Assembly: GCA_016840685.1 (NCBI GenBank)
Contig: JAEORX010000013.1
Location: forward strand, 1 to 38,652
Source: Candidatus Thorarchaeota archaeon
Lineage (GTDB): Archaea > Asgardarchaeota > Thorarchaeia > Thorarchaeales > Thorarchaeaceae
Direction: 5' to 3'
Length of the DNA: 38,652 nucleotides
Positions 31,997 to 38,652 of the stretch are shown here, piece after piece (within the stretch, counting starts at the first letter, position 1; every line of letters starts with the position of its first letter). Below the pieces are notes generated by a model. That model had not been told where the DNA came from. It worked only from the letters and a program-made list of their open reading frames with translations, and searched no databases. Both the position numbers and the translations under genes were made by a program.

Positions 31997-32425
31997 CTAA
32001 ATATGTGACTCGAGTTGAGACATGAAATTCAACTGGTCGAAATACTCGTGAATTTCAGCAATCTTTCCGTGCTTCAGCTTGATTACGTTACAGATTGGAA
32101 TTCGTATCGTTTTCCCAGTTGGACTGATTTGTTTTCCGTTCTGAAGTGTAAAGGCACCTTGGTGTGTGCCGGTCATAATACCTTGGACACAAACCCAATC
32201 ATCTTGACCAAAGATGTTCGTAATCTCAGCTTGTAAATCTGCAAAGATTTTGGCGAAAGCAATGTTATCCTCGATAAATGCTGCCTTGCCTTTTAGAGGA
32301 TCTCTACCACTTGCGAAGTAGTCGATGACAGTCTCGTCCATGAACTCGGCCATTCCCTTTGCACCATCTTTATTGTAGGCATCAGTTGCTTGTTTCACCA
32401 AATCGATGTTTTCTGCAGTTGTCAT
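31997..32425 (-). CDS. SnoaL-like (NTF2-fold) protein
   Basis: 142 residues. The NTF2-like cone fold is visible: an N-terminal helix LVKQATDAYNKDGAKGMAEF, then beta sheet with DWVCVQGIMTGTHQG, the turn PTGKTIRIPICNVIKLKHGKI and the closing AEIHEYFDQLNFMSQL. The family includes ester cyclases, polyketide cyclases and steroid-isomerase relatives that bind small molecules. His/Asp residues of EIHEYFD fit the SnoaL pattern. ATG at 32425. Promoter shared with the divergent cysteine-rich gene and bearing copy 3 of the shared palindrome. Confidence 0.85.
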   Translation of the reverse strand: MTTAENIDLVKQATDAYNKDGAKGMAEFMDETVIDYFASGRDPLKGKAAFIEDNIAFAKIFADLQAEITNIFGQDDWVCVQGIMTGTHQGAFTLQNGKQISPTGKTIRIPICNVIKLKHGKIAEIHEYFDQLNFMSQLESHI

Positions 32426-32438
32426 GAGTTGAATTTAA

Positions 32439-32452
32439 TTAACTATTGTTAA
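32439..32452. promoter_or_regulatory. Candidate operator (copy 3 of TTAAC-N4-GTTAA)
   Basis: TTAACTATTGTTAA sits in the divergent promoter between the SnoaL gene (ATG 32425, minus) and the cysteine-rich gene (plus). On the minus strand a TATA-like AAAATATTT comes just before it, as in copies 1 and 2. It could control both directions. Confidence 0.55.
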
Positions 32453-32585
32453 ATATTTTATGGTTCATTCTACGGATACACCTATGTCCTCGGAATCAAC
32501 GAGCTATAGAAAGAAAAAGGAGCAATCGAATATATCTGATAATTATTCTGCTCCTAGCCACCGCCTTCTGACAAAGGTATGCAAA

Positions 32586-33221
32586 ATGAAATGGTTTCAA
32601 AAGTTCGCTGATAGCCTGATGCAGCACCTTGGAGATGCCACTCGTGAGATCATAGCGCAGGGTTGGGAGAATGTACCTTCTGGCTCAGGCAAGCGTGCAA
32701 AAGAGGAACGTACTGAATGGATAAGATCAGCTTTGGAAAGACTTGATGCTTCATGTGATGAAAAGACAAGAAACCAAATCATGGTCGATACTTGTCCCCA
32801 CTCATATCCCAAGACTCGAATCAACAAGATGAGGGCTGAATTCGAGCGACTTGGTAATCTAGATGAGCTTCTGAAAATCATGTGGGAGGATACCTCTTGG
32901 GGTGGAGGTTCGTTCTATGACTATCCTGTCAGGAAAGGTGACATGATCAATATCACAAAGGTGCCCTACAATCCAAAGGCATACAAGAGTGCAATCACTG
33001 ATGAGGAAAAGCGATTGGCATATTGCCATTGCGGTCTGGTAAAGAGAAGTAAGGAGAAGATATCTCCAACCTTTTGCTGTTGCTCTGGAGGATGGGTGAA
33101 GCAGCTGTGGGAGGGGATATTTCAGCAGTCAGTGGAGGTCGCGATGACGGAGTCACTCCTTAAGGGAGATACTCGATGCACACATTCAGTCCGAATTCCT
33201 GCCGACTTTCTGAAGATTTGA
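32586..33221 (+). CDS. Cysteine-rich protein (DUF6144-like)
   Basis: 211 residues from ATG 32586; ATGs at 32460 and 32484 are in frame and would add a polar, basic, Ser-rich extension without fold. The first half is helical with DTCPH near 90; the second has the clustered metal or redox motif YCHCG, then FCCCSGGW and, at the end, TRCTH. The combination C-H-C...C-C-C-S-G-G-W...Q-x-V-E-V...S-L-L-K-G-D-x-x-C resembles the uncharacterised DUF6144 group and the wider ATC-hydrolase/V4R-like Cys proteins. A metal centre is likely. An AAGG site lies eight bases before 32586. The promoter has copy 3 of the shared palindrome. Confidence 0.65.
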   Translation: MKWFQKFADSLMQHLGDATREIIAQGWENVPSGSGKRAKEERTEWIRSALERLDASCDEKTRNQIMVDTCPHSYPKTRINKMRAEFERLGNLDELLKIMWEDTSWGGGSFYDYPVRKGDMINITKVPYNPKAYKSAITDEEKRLAYCHCGLVKRSKEKISPTFCCCSGGWVKQLWEGIFQQSVEVAMTESLLKGDTRCTHSVRIPADFLKI

Positions 33222-33293
33222 TAGGCAAACACCAATGCTCAGTTCAGTAGCTCTTTATTTGATTGGACTCAATACATCTTTGAGGTAATGAAG

Positions 33294-34022
33294 ATGAGTG
33301 CTTCGAAACGACTGTCTGTTGCTATTGTCTTGTTGATTGTCATCTTTAGCTCATTTGCAGCAGTCTTGATCTACTTGAACGTAGGTTCAGCCAGACTCGA
33401 CATCAGCTTCATCCCTGACAGGTTGAACTCAAGTCCTGGAGAGATTGGATGGTTTCTAGTTGAGATTGATACCTCAGAAGAGATAACAACCTATGAGCTT
33501 GACATCCAGACCAACACATCAATTGATACTGACTATGTCTACTGGCCACAGACACCCCTACTGGAGGTCTTTCTCTACCCCAACTCAAGCCACATTGACA
33601 CATGCATAGAGGTTGAGGTCACCCTCTCTGTTGGAGATCTTATCGCTCATGACTCTGCGTTCATGTTGGTCTGGAATTGGACATTTGATGGAGTGGAGGA
33701 GGTGATTGAAAAAAGGGATGTATTTATCGACTACCTAGCAGCCAACCATCCAGAGTTAGGCATAAATGAAACCACCTCGTGGACACCAATCTTCAACTGT
33801 GCAGGGATCTTGATAGTAGGCCACTACCTCTTCAAGTCCAGTCAATGGGAGATGGAGATAGCATGGCATGTGATGATTCAACCATATGACTGGGTGCAAG
33901 TCTACCTGCGTCCAAGAGCAGAGATTCAACCTAGCTGGGCAGGTGAGATAGAGTCGTGGAGTACTGACAACCAAACCATTATGGAGATAGAACCTCCCGC
34001 TGAGATTTATCGACCGATGTAG
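33294..34022 (+). CDS. Membrane-anchored exterior protein, unknown
   Basis: 242 residues from ATG 33294, chosen because GAGGT lies seven bases upstream (the in-frame ATG 33288 is only one base from it). One N-terminal helix (6-29) is followed by beta-rich exterior sequence with N-x-S/T sites, a WPQTPLLEVFLYPNSSH segment and a Trp-rich half (LVWNWTFDG, SWAGEIESWS). No family recognised. Probably surface-exposed. Confidence 0.65.
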   Translation: MSASKRLSVAIVLLIVIFSSFAAVLIYLNVGSARLDISFIPDRLNSSPGEIGWFLVEIDTSEEITTYELDIQTNTSIDTDYVYWPQTPLLEVFLYPNSSHIDTCIEVEVTLSVGDLIAHDSAFMLVWNWTFDGVEEVIEKRDVFIDYLAANHPELGINETTSWTPIFNCAGILIVGHYLFKSSQWEMEIAWHVMIQPYDWVQVYLRPRAEIQPSWAGEIESWSTDNQTIMEIEPPAEIYRPM

Positions 34023-34147
34023 TACTGACCAAAATCACGACGTTGCCTCCTGGTGTTCCTTCCTCTACTTTGGTGTGGAGATACTTGGTTTTTACCTTAG
34101 AGTGTCGCATAAATAAAATGTATGAGCTCATGAAAGAAGTATACATG

Positions 34148-34173
34148 AGTTGGCAGTCTTTTGCCTGCCAACT
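34148..34173. terminator. Bidirectional terminator hairpin
   Basis: Perfect 9-bp stem AGTTGGCAG (34148-34156) and CTGCCAACT (34165-34173), 8-base T-rich loop. It lies between the convergent genes ending at 34022 (plus) and 34190 (minus), 16 bases past the minus-strand stop, with CTTTTC on the plus-strand side. It fits a shared terminator. Confidence 0.6.
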
Positions 34174-34189
34174 CTTTTCAAGATTGGTT

Positions 34190-35215
34190 CTATTTTCCAG
34201 CTGCTTCTTCTCGCTTCAGCCGCTCTTTTTCTAAATCCACAATCCGTTTCTCTTTGGACTCTTCTGCTTTCCTGATTCGCTTCTCAACTTCACTAATCCG
34301 CTTTTCTGCATTTGAGAGCTCCTTCTTGCGTCGATTGTCAGCATTCTTGTACTCCTTGTCAGCTTCTTTGTACTCATTTTTAGCTAGCTTGAGCTCGCGC
34401 TCTAGACTTTCAGCGCGGGACCGTTTGGTTTCAGCAGCAACGAGATACCGTTCGACCTCTTCATCAAGACGCTTTCGTAACTTGTTTAACTCTGACTTAA
34501 GCTGTTCAAGTTCAATGTTGTAGCTCTTGATGTCAGATTCCAACATGCGGACTTTCTCATCTATTAATTTTGGATGAGCAGCAATAGAAACAGAAGGTGG
34601 TTCTTTAACTACGCGTACAACCTCTGGCTTTTCAACCGGAGGAGGAGGTTCAATTTCTTCTACGGTTGGTTCTTCTACCTCGTATTCTTCCACGGTTGGT
34701 TCTTCCGCATCGTATTCTTCCACCGACTCTTCATAGGTGGTTGGCTCATCTATCTCCTCCACCTCTTCCTCTGGCGGAGCTTCAAGGTCTGTTTCTGTTT
34801 CTGATGATACAACAGCCTCTTCACCTCTGGAACGAGCTTCAGCAGCTCTGACCTTCTCGAGAATGTCTTTGACTACCTCTCTGCCCTTATCATAGTCCAT
34901 TGACTGAGGTTTGGAGGCCTCTATCTCTTCTTGGTCAGATTCATCAGGCACCTCGAAGTGCGAAGACGCCTCACTTGTCTTATGAGGTGCAGGGACTTTC
35001 CGTTCCATTTCGACTTGCTCAGATGCAACTTGGCTAGGAAGTACATGTCGATCATCTTCAGTGAAACTGGGTGTTTCTGCAACTGATGATTCTTCCAGTT
35101 CTTCAATCGGTTCTGGCGCAGGTTCCTCCTCCTGCTTTATGAGAGATGTACCGCAACGAGCGCAATACTTCCTCATCACATCATTTGCTTTCCCACACTT
35201 TGGACATGTCTTAAT
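34190..35215 (-). CDS. Zinc-ribbon, acidic and coiled-coil protein, apparent ATT start
   Basis: 341 residues if started at ATT 35215. The N-terminus then reads (M)KTCPKCGKANDVMRKYCARCG: a complete zinc ribbon with Cys4, Cys7, Cys18 and Cys21. Residues about 25-200 are acidic and Pro-rich, with a tandem 10-residue repeat. Residues 215-335 form a long coiled coil (LESDIKSYNIELEQLKSEL, then heptads to KRIVDLEKERLKREEAAGK). Starting at GTG 35179 would cut the ribbon in half. The in-frame stop (35228-35230) leaves no ATG, GTG or TTG before the ribbon, and AGGAG (35225-35229) lies nine bases from ATT. Likely a cytosolic scaffold or cytoskeletal-type protein. A base error turning ATG to ATT is the alternative. 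Confidence 0.8.
   Translation of the reverse strand: MKTCPKCGKANDVMRKYCARCGTSLIKQEEEPAPEPIEELEESSVAETPSFTEDDRHVLPSQVASEQVEMERKVPAPHKTSEASSHFEVPDESDQEEIEASKPQSMDYDKGREVVKDILEKVRAAEARSRGEEAVVSSETETDLEAPPEEEVEEIDEPTTYEESVEEYDAEEPTVEEYEVEEPTVEEIEPPPPVEKPEVVRVVKEPPSVSIAAHPKLIDEKVRMLESDIKSYNIELEQLKSELNKLRKRLDEEVERYLVAAETKRSRAESLERELKLAKNEYKEADKEYKNADNRRKKELSNAEKRISEVEKRIRKAEESKEKRIVDLEKERLKREEAAGK
34655..34714 (-). repeat. Tandem 30-bp repeat inside the acidic region
   Basis: Two copies (34655-34684 and 34685-34714) of a 30-base unit differ at a few positions and encode YEVEEPTVEE-type decapeptides on the minus strand; a third, decayed copy follows at 34715. In-frame expansion by slippage is likely. 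Confidence 0.75.
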
Positions 35216-35384
35216 TTCAAACCACTCCTAATTCCTAAAATGGTGTCACAATCTAAGTATCTTTCTTAGATATACATTTGGCGTATCCTCTCTTTGGTCT
35301 TCAATGACCATTCTTCCATGCATGTTGAATCGAAGATAATCGTTAGAAGGGACCTCTGAACATCACATAGAGGAATGTGACAAG

Positions 35385-35564
35385 CTATTTCCTCGTCGCC
35401 ACCCTGTAGAGTTGAGGGATGAAGGAAACTGGTATCGACCCAGCGTTAATGATTGTGTCGTGGAAAAGTTTGAGATTGAAATCTTCACCAAACTCATCTT
35501 CCAAGTCCTTTCGTGCATCCATTATCAAGTGACGACCCAGAAGATATGACAAGGGATAACCTTG
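35385..35564 (-). pseudogene. C-terminal remnant of a DUF885 family protein
   Basis: Between a TGA at 35565-35567 and a TAG at 35385-35387 there are 59 codons that read like the end of a DUF885 (M-like peptidase) protein: QGYPLSYLLGRHLI, then an R-K-D-L-E-D-E-F-G-E-D-F-N-L helix turn, FHDTIINAGSIPVSF and a short tail. The FHD-x-I-x-x-x-G-S-I-P element is the family's C-terminal hallmark. The DNA upstream on the same strand gives no continuous frame, so about 500 residues of the original gene are missing. No start or ribosome site. Decay product of a lost gene; the family call rests on recognised motifs only. Confidence 0.6.
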
Positions 35565-35592
35565 TCAGCCCAAACCACCCCGTATCCGTTTT

Positions 35593-35622
35593 CTCAGACA
35601 TCTTTCTAATAAAGATACTGAG
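35593..35622. promoter_or_regulatory. Imperfect hairpin upstream of the toroid-like gene
   Basis: CTCAG-AC-ATCTTT (35593-35605) pairs with AAAGAT-A-CTGAG (35611-35622) around a 5-base loop. It is followed by an AT-rich GTATTTATTAAAT. It may be an operator or the leftover terminator of the decayed gene. Confidence 0.3.
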
Positions 35623-35698
35623 GTATTTATTAAATCTCACCCGTAATGCATTTTAACAGATTCACATATTGTGATAGTCTAGGAGGTTTTGAGGGTCG

Positions 35699-36862
35699 AT
35701 GGCCTCTCAACGAACTTCGAATATTGCTGGCATTGTTGTAGCGATTATTCTTATTTCGTCGGGAGCAGTTCTTCTTGTACTGAATCAGTTAGATTTCGGA
35801 CCAGGGAATGGAACTACTACAACATTGGGACCAACAGAGGATTTTGTGCCAATTGATGAACTCATGGCTGCAACATTTGATGGGAAAGGATTTGCAGATG
35901 AACCCGATTCATCTTCGACAATATCTTCGACGCTTTCTGCTATAGATCTATTATCTGAATTCGATCTCATAAGTTCTCCAATAACTCACGATATGCTCAA
36001 TGACACATATAACTCGATAATGGAAAGAGAACATCCCAATGGAGGTTTTCAAGAAGTTGTTGGTTTTGCGGATCAATCACTAGAAGCCACGGCCCTTAGT
36101 GCGAGGACATTACGATTGATGAACCGATTAACGCAATCCGTAATTAGCGGTGTAAGAACATATCTTGGACAGACGTTTCGTGGCGGCCTTAGTTATGAGA
36201 ACTGGATTTCAGAAGGAGTTTTGATGGAGAAATACTGGGGACTCAGATGTGCACATGAAACTGACTCCCTAGGCTACCTTGGGCTGAAACCCATAACATT
36301 GGACAATATATTTGATGAGGGTGAAGAGCCAGGGGTAGGAACAGACCCTGTTTTGTGGACTGGTGAAATATATTATGGAACTGCATTGGACCAAAAAAAC
36401 TTGGTAGATAGACTCACAATTTTCGAATGTTTTGAATACATGATACCTAATCCGCTGCATAGACCAGTCATAATCGGACTTCTGGTCAATGAAACAAATA
36501 GTGTAAATCAACTCGCGACAATGATAGACGAATCTATTGATCAAAACAATATTGACTTTGAGTTTATTTTGACCGCATTTCGAATTCTTACTAATTCAGG
36601 CAATATGTCGCTTGTCTTTGAGGACAATATTGTAACTGAGCGAATTAATTATTTTCAAGAAAAAATCAGTTCAGTTGTTGATATTGAAACAGCAAAGGCT
36701 AATCCAAATTCCACGATTTCTGAGATTCTAGCTATGACAAAGATTGAGCGACTCATATCTTTCAATCTGAATCATGAATTTATCAAGATTCCAGAATGTT
36801 ATTGCTGTTGCAAATCCCTTGTACTACTTGTCATTGTGAAACTACCCTTCTCATATACATAG
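35699..36862 (+). CDS. Membrane-anchored protein with possible alpha/alpha-toroid domain; C-terminus may be frameshifted
   Basis: 387 residues. One N-terminal helix (9-27) is followed by a Thr/Gly linker and an exterior domain. PNGGFQEV, then DQSLEATALSARTLRLMNRL at about 125-145 and a FRGGLSYENW segment resemble the GGF and SLEATYYAL repeats of prenyltransferase/alpha-2-macroglobulin-type helical toroids; other repeats are diverged, so this is a tentative call. No catalytic Asp motif is evident. The last 25 residues (ECYCCCKSLVLLV...) are unlike the rest: the +1 frame at 36783-36839 reads SRFQNVIAVANPLYYLSL and stops, which looks more natural. ATG with AGGAGG 12 bases upstream. Confidence 0.6.
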   Translation: MASQRTSNIAGIVVAIILISSGAVLLVLNQLDFGPGNGTTTTLGPTEDFVPIDELMAATFDGKGFADEPDSSSTISSTLSAIDLLSEFDLISSPITHDMLNDTYNSIMEREHPNGGFQEVVGFADQSLEATALSARTLRLMNRLTQSVISGVRTYLGQTFRGGLSYENWISEGVLMEKYWGLRCAHETDSLGYLGLKPITLDNIFDEGEEPGVGTDPVLWTGEIYYGTALDQKNLVDRLTIFECFEYMIPNPLHRPVIIGLLVNETNSVNQLATMIDESIDQNNIDFEFILTAFRILTNSGNMSLVFEDNIVTERINYFQEKISSVVDIETAKANPNSTISEILAMTKIERLISFNLNHEFIKIPECYCCCKSLVLLVIVKLPFSYT

Positions 36863-36869
36863 AAGATCA

Positions 36870-37469
36870 TCAAATTCGGGGGAAGAATCGACCAGTTCTC
36901 TTCATGTACTCTACATACACTTCGCCAAAGGTATCTATCATCATCTGTTCCTCTTTCTTGGCTACAAATGGAAATGGGATGAACACCAATATAGCAAAGA
37001 CGATGGTCAGGAAGTTTGCAGTGACCAAAGCAACCCCAAATGAGAACATGCTGAGAACAGTATACATGGGATGACGAACCTTTGAGTAGGGGCCTTCGGT
37101 AATCAATGAGTGGCTCTCTTTTATCTGTAGACAAGGAGAGTACTGGCGATCAAGGGTCCTGTGAATCCACCAAAGAAAGGGAACACTCAAGAGTGTCAAG
37201 AGGACACCAATCCATCGGATATACTCAGGAAAGGCAGGGATCTGGGACCATACAAACCAGGGCAGGTTGAGCAAGTACAGAATAACAGACCCAAAATAAC
37301 ATAGAATTACAATGCTCATGAAGATTTCAGCCTTCTCGAACTTCTTACGTTCCTGGATTCCCTCAGGTTCATCGCGTTTTGGTTTCACGAACCGGTAGTA
37401 ACCTCTGACACTGAAGAATAGCGCATAGAGGGCAACAAAGAGAATCCTGTAGAATGTTTCGTCAGCCAT
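36870..37469 (-). CDS. Isoprenylcysteine carboxyl methyltransferase (ICMT)-like membrane methyltransferase
   Basis: 199 residues from ATG 37469 (a TTG at 37481 is in frame). Helices lie at about 5-22, 47-68, 82-103, 137-150 and 154-170. The family signature is complete: LITEGPYSKVRHPMY near 123-138 and, after the helical hairpin, KKEEQMMIDTFGEVYVEYMKR near 172-192, which bind S-adenosylmethionine. ICMT and PEMT relatives methylate lipidic or thiol acceptors at the membrane; the acceptor is unknown here. Divergent from a TetR gene, with tandem operator-like sites between, so probably repressed by it. Confidence 0.9.
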   Translation of the reverse strand: MADETFYRILFVALYALFFSVRGYYRFVKPKRDEPEGIQERKKFEKAEIFMSIVILCYFGSVILYLLNLPWFVWSQIPAFPEYIRWIGVLLTLLSVPFLWWIHRTLDRQYSPCLQIKESHSLITEGPYSKVRHPMYTVLSMFSFGVALVTANFLTIVFAILVFIPFPFVAKKEEQMMIDTFGEVYVEYMKRTGRFFPRI

Positions 37470-37500
37470 TGTCTTACACAACCTAATAGTTGAAATAAAA

Positions 37501-37535
37501 AATACTCATGAGTCAGAATAAATACTAATAAGTCA
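37501..37535. promoter_or_regulatory. Two tandem 15-bp operator-like sites between ICMT-like and TetR genes
   Basis: AATACTCATGAGTCA (37501-37515) and AATACTAATAAGTCA (37521-37535) are direct repeats whose cores ACTCATGAGT and ACTAATAAGT are a perfect and a near palindrome. The copies are exactly 20 bp apart, two helical turns. They lie in the divergent promoter, as for self-regulating TetR repressors. Confidence 0.65.
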
Positions 37536-37593
37536 TTTTAACTTTACGAGGACAGCAAGGTTTGCAATAAATAGTCAAGGAGTCTTGTACAAA

Positions 37594-38211
37594 GTGCCAA
37601 AGGTAGTACCCGAGTACAAAGAGAAGGCGAGAAGAAACATAATTGAAACTAGTGCACAAGTCTTCCTTGAGAAGGGCTACCATAAGACAAAGATGGATGA
37701 CATAGCTGAGAGGTTGGGAGTAAGCAAGGGGGCGATATATCAATACTTCAGGAGCAAGGAGCAGCTCTTCTTCGATGTAATGGACTTCTTCATGCATCTT
37801 CGAAAAGACGAAGTTATGTCGATCATTCTTTCTGAGGACCCGATGAGGATTGCGTCTGCAGATTTCATAGGGATGAAGATTGAACGGGCACTTCAAACAC
37901 AATCCTTTGGACTTGACCTCTTTCTTGAAGCTGCGAGAAATGACCTACTTAGAGAGAGAATGACTGAAGTCTTACAGGAGATCTATGATGAATTCATTGA
38001 TCTTACTACTGACCTCAAGGAAAGAGGTGTCATCAAGAGGGACGCGGATGTTGGTGTTATTTGGAGAGGAATTGTCGCCTTACGTGATGGATTGATTCTC
38101 TCCATTCTCCAAGGTGCTAAGGTGACAGATGTAAAGGCAACATGGGTGAAGATAACCAACATGCTTCTCAAAGAGGTGTTTTTGGAGAGGTGGATGGATG
38201 AAGCGAAGTAA
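37594..38211 (+). CDS. TetR family transcriptional regulator
   Basis: 205 residues from GTG 37594. The N-terminal helix-turn-helix is clear: ARRNIIETSAQVFLEKGYHK, MDDIAERLGVSKGAIYQYF and RSKEQLFFDVM, ending near residue 55. The rest is the helical ligand-binding and dimer domain, with a hydrophobic pocket helix LDLFLEAARNDLLRERM. Ligand unknown. GTG 37594 is chosen over TTG 37585 because the AAGGAG site (37577-37582) is only two bases from TTG but eleven from GTG, and family members start M-P-K-V-like. Likely represses itself and the ICMT-like gene through the sites at 37501-37535. Confidence 0.92.
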   Translation: MPKVVPEYKEKARRNIIETSAQVFLEKGYHKTKMDDIAERLGVSKGAIYQYFRSKEQLFFDVMDFFMHLRKDEVMSIILSEDPMRIASADFIGMKIERALQTQSFGLDLFLEAARNDLLRERMTEVLQEIYDEFIDLTTDLKERGVIKRDADVGVIWRGIVALRDGLILSILQGAKVTDVKATWVKITNMLLKEVFLERWMDEAK

Positions 38212-38652
38212 TAACGTGATTCATTGACTTCAGACTTTTGATTTGCATGAACAGACTCTAATCCCTTTCGTCGCTACAAATGATAGAGCGAACATGCGAA
38301 GAAGCACCAGAGTCATTTGATTTACAGTGTTTCTTTGGTTCACTAGTTTCTACCTTTTGTATCGTCAACCGCTGTACACCGCGGTTTTATTTGATTGGAT
38401 CTTATTCGGCTCTTTTCCCATTTGTCCAGATTCTTGAACGACACCCTTGATTTCAAGCTCACTCAATGGAGGTCATTCTAGATTATGGAACAACAGTTCG
38501 GACCAGTTTCGCAGAGGGCGTTTGTATTCCAGATGTTGCTATCGAGTTCTCATTTGCGATGTGAGGATGCGTCAATTTGAGAAAGCACATAGCATGACTG
38601 TGGTGGGACTATCGTGAAGTCCTGGGATGGTTCCTCGCCGGGTACACAACCG
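38212..38652. other. 441-base end region, no confident gene
   Basis: It contains a hairpin AACCGC (38367-38372)/GCGGTT (38381-38386) followed by TTATTT, a plausible terminator for TetR. Short frames occur, such as one from ATG 38467 (32 codons) and one from ATG 38485 (31 codons), and a frame at the very end reads LWWDYREVLGWFLAGYTT after a stop near 38594-38596. None has a ribosome site or a family I know. It could be decayed coding DNA or the start region of a gene beyond the window. Confidence 0.35.
38367..38392 (+). terminator. Hairpin with T-rich tail after TetR
   Basis: Six-base stem AACCGC/GCGGTT, 8-base loop, then TTATTT. It is 155 bases after the TetR stop. Weak but correctly placed. 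Confidence 0.4.

Noticed and set aside
1-38652. tRNA, rRNA, CRISPR or insertion sequence
   Set aside because: I found no T-loop/cloverleaf, no rRNA-like stretch, no regularly spaced repeats and no transposase or terminal inverted repeats; a dedicated RNA search was not possible.

Overview
The window reads as chromosomal DNA of an archaeon, most likely an Asgard lineage close to Thorarchaeia. That placement is inference from gene style: a thiolase/DUF35 pair, luciferase-like (F420-type) oxidoreductase, a very large surface protein with calcium-loop repeats, small OB/Sm-like proteins, AT-rich promoters with TATA-like boxes close to start codons, and frequent TTG starts behind good Shine-Dalgarno sites. 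Base composition is moderately AT-rich and even. I see no rRNA, tRNA, CRISPR array, insertion sequence or phage module.

Layout. 1-253 is the N-terminus of a LarA/DUF2088-like protein leaving the window on the minus strand. 363-2059 holds a VTT/DedA-like membrane protein and an unknown protein. 2159-8240 is a CoA and central-carbon block: DUF35 + thiolase operon (minus), a small membrane protein, acyl-CoA dehydrogenase, nitroreductase, an unknown protein in translational overlap, and a homocitrate/isopropylmalate synthase-type enzyme. 8237-11928 carries a membrane protein, a methyltransferase with a gamma-carbonic anhydrase-like protein, two tandem paralogous small beta proteins, a zinc-ribbon protein and an OsmC protein.

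12329-19825 encodes a 2498-residue surface protein: FG-GAP-like repeats, about twelve Ig-like units (six of them as three exactly 191-residue double modules), seven C-terminal membrane helices and an acidic cytoplasmic tail. It faces a cytosolic vWA protein resembling the vWA domain of VwkA-type alpha-kinases, followed by a second seven-helix protein and NAD synthase.

22681-34022 is a mosaic of single genes: TPR proteins, a membrane-anchored metallo-beta-lactamase fold, a methyltransferase, a PrcB-like protein, an LLM oxidoreductase, a GNAT, an Sm-like protein, an SDR, HEAT, SnoaL and cysteine-rich proteins, and several secreted or anchored proteins of unknown role. 34190-35215 is a zinc-ribbon coiled-coil protein that appears to start at ATT. 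A decayed DUF885 C-terminus follows, then a possible alpha/alpha-toroid protein and a divergent ICMT-like methyltransferase/TetR pair.

The main unexplained signals are a shared palindrome TTAAC-N4-GTTAA at three separate promoters, tandem 15-bp operator-like sites between the ICMT-like and TetR genes, the receptor-like 7TM surface giant, the ATT start, and several coding remnants too short for routine gene calling.
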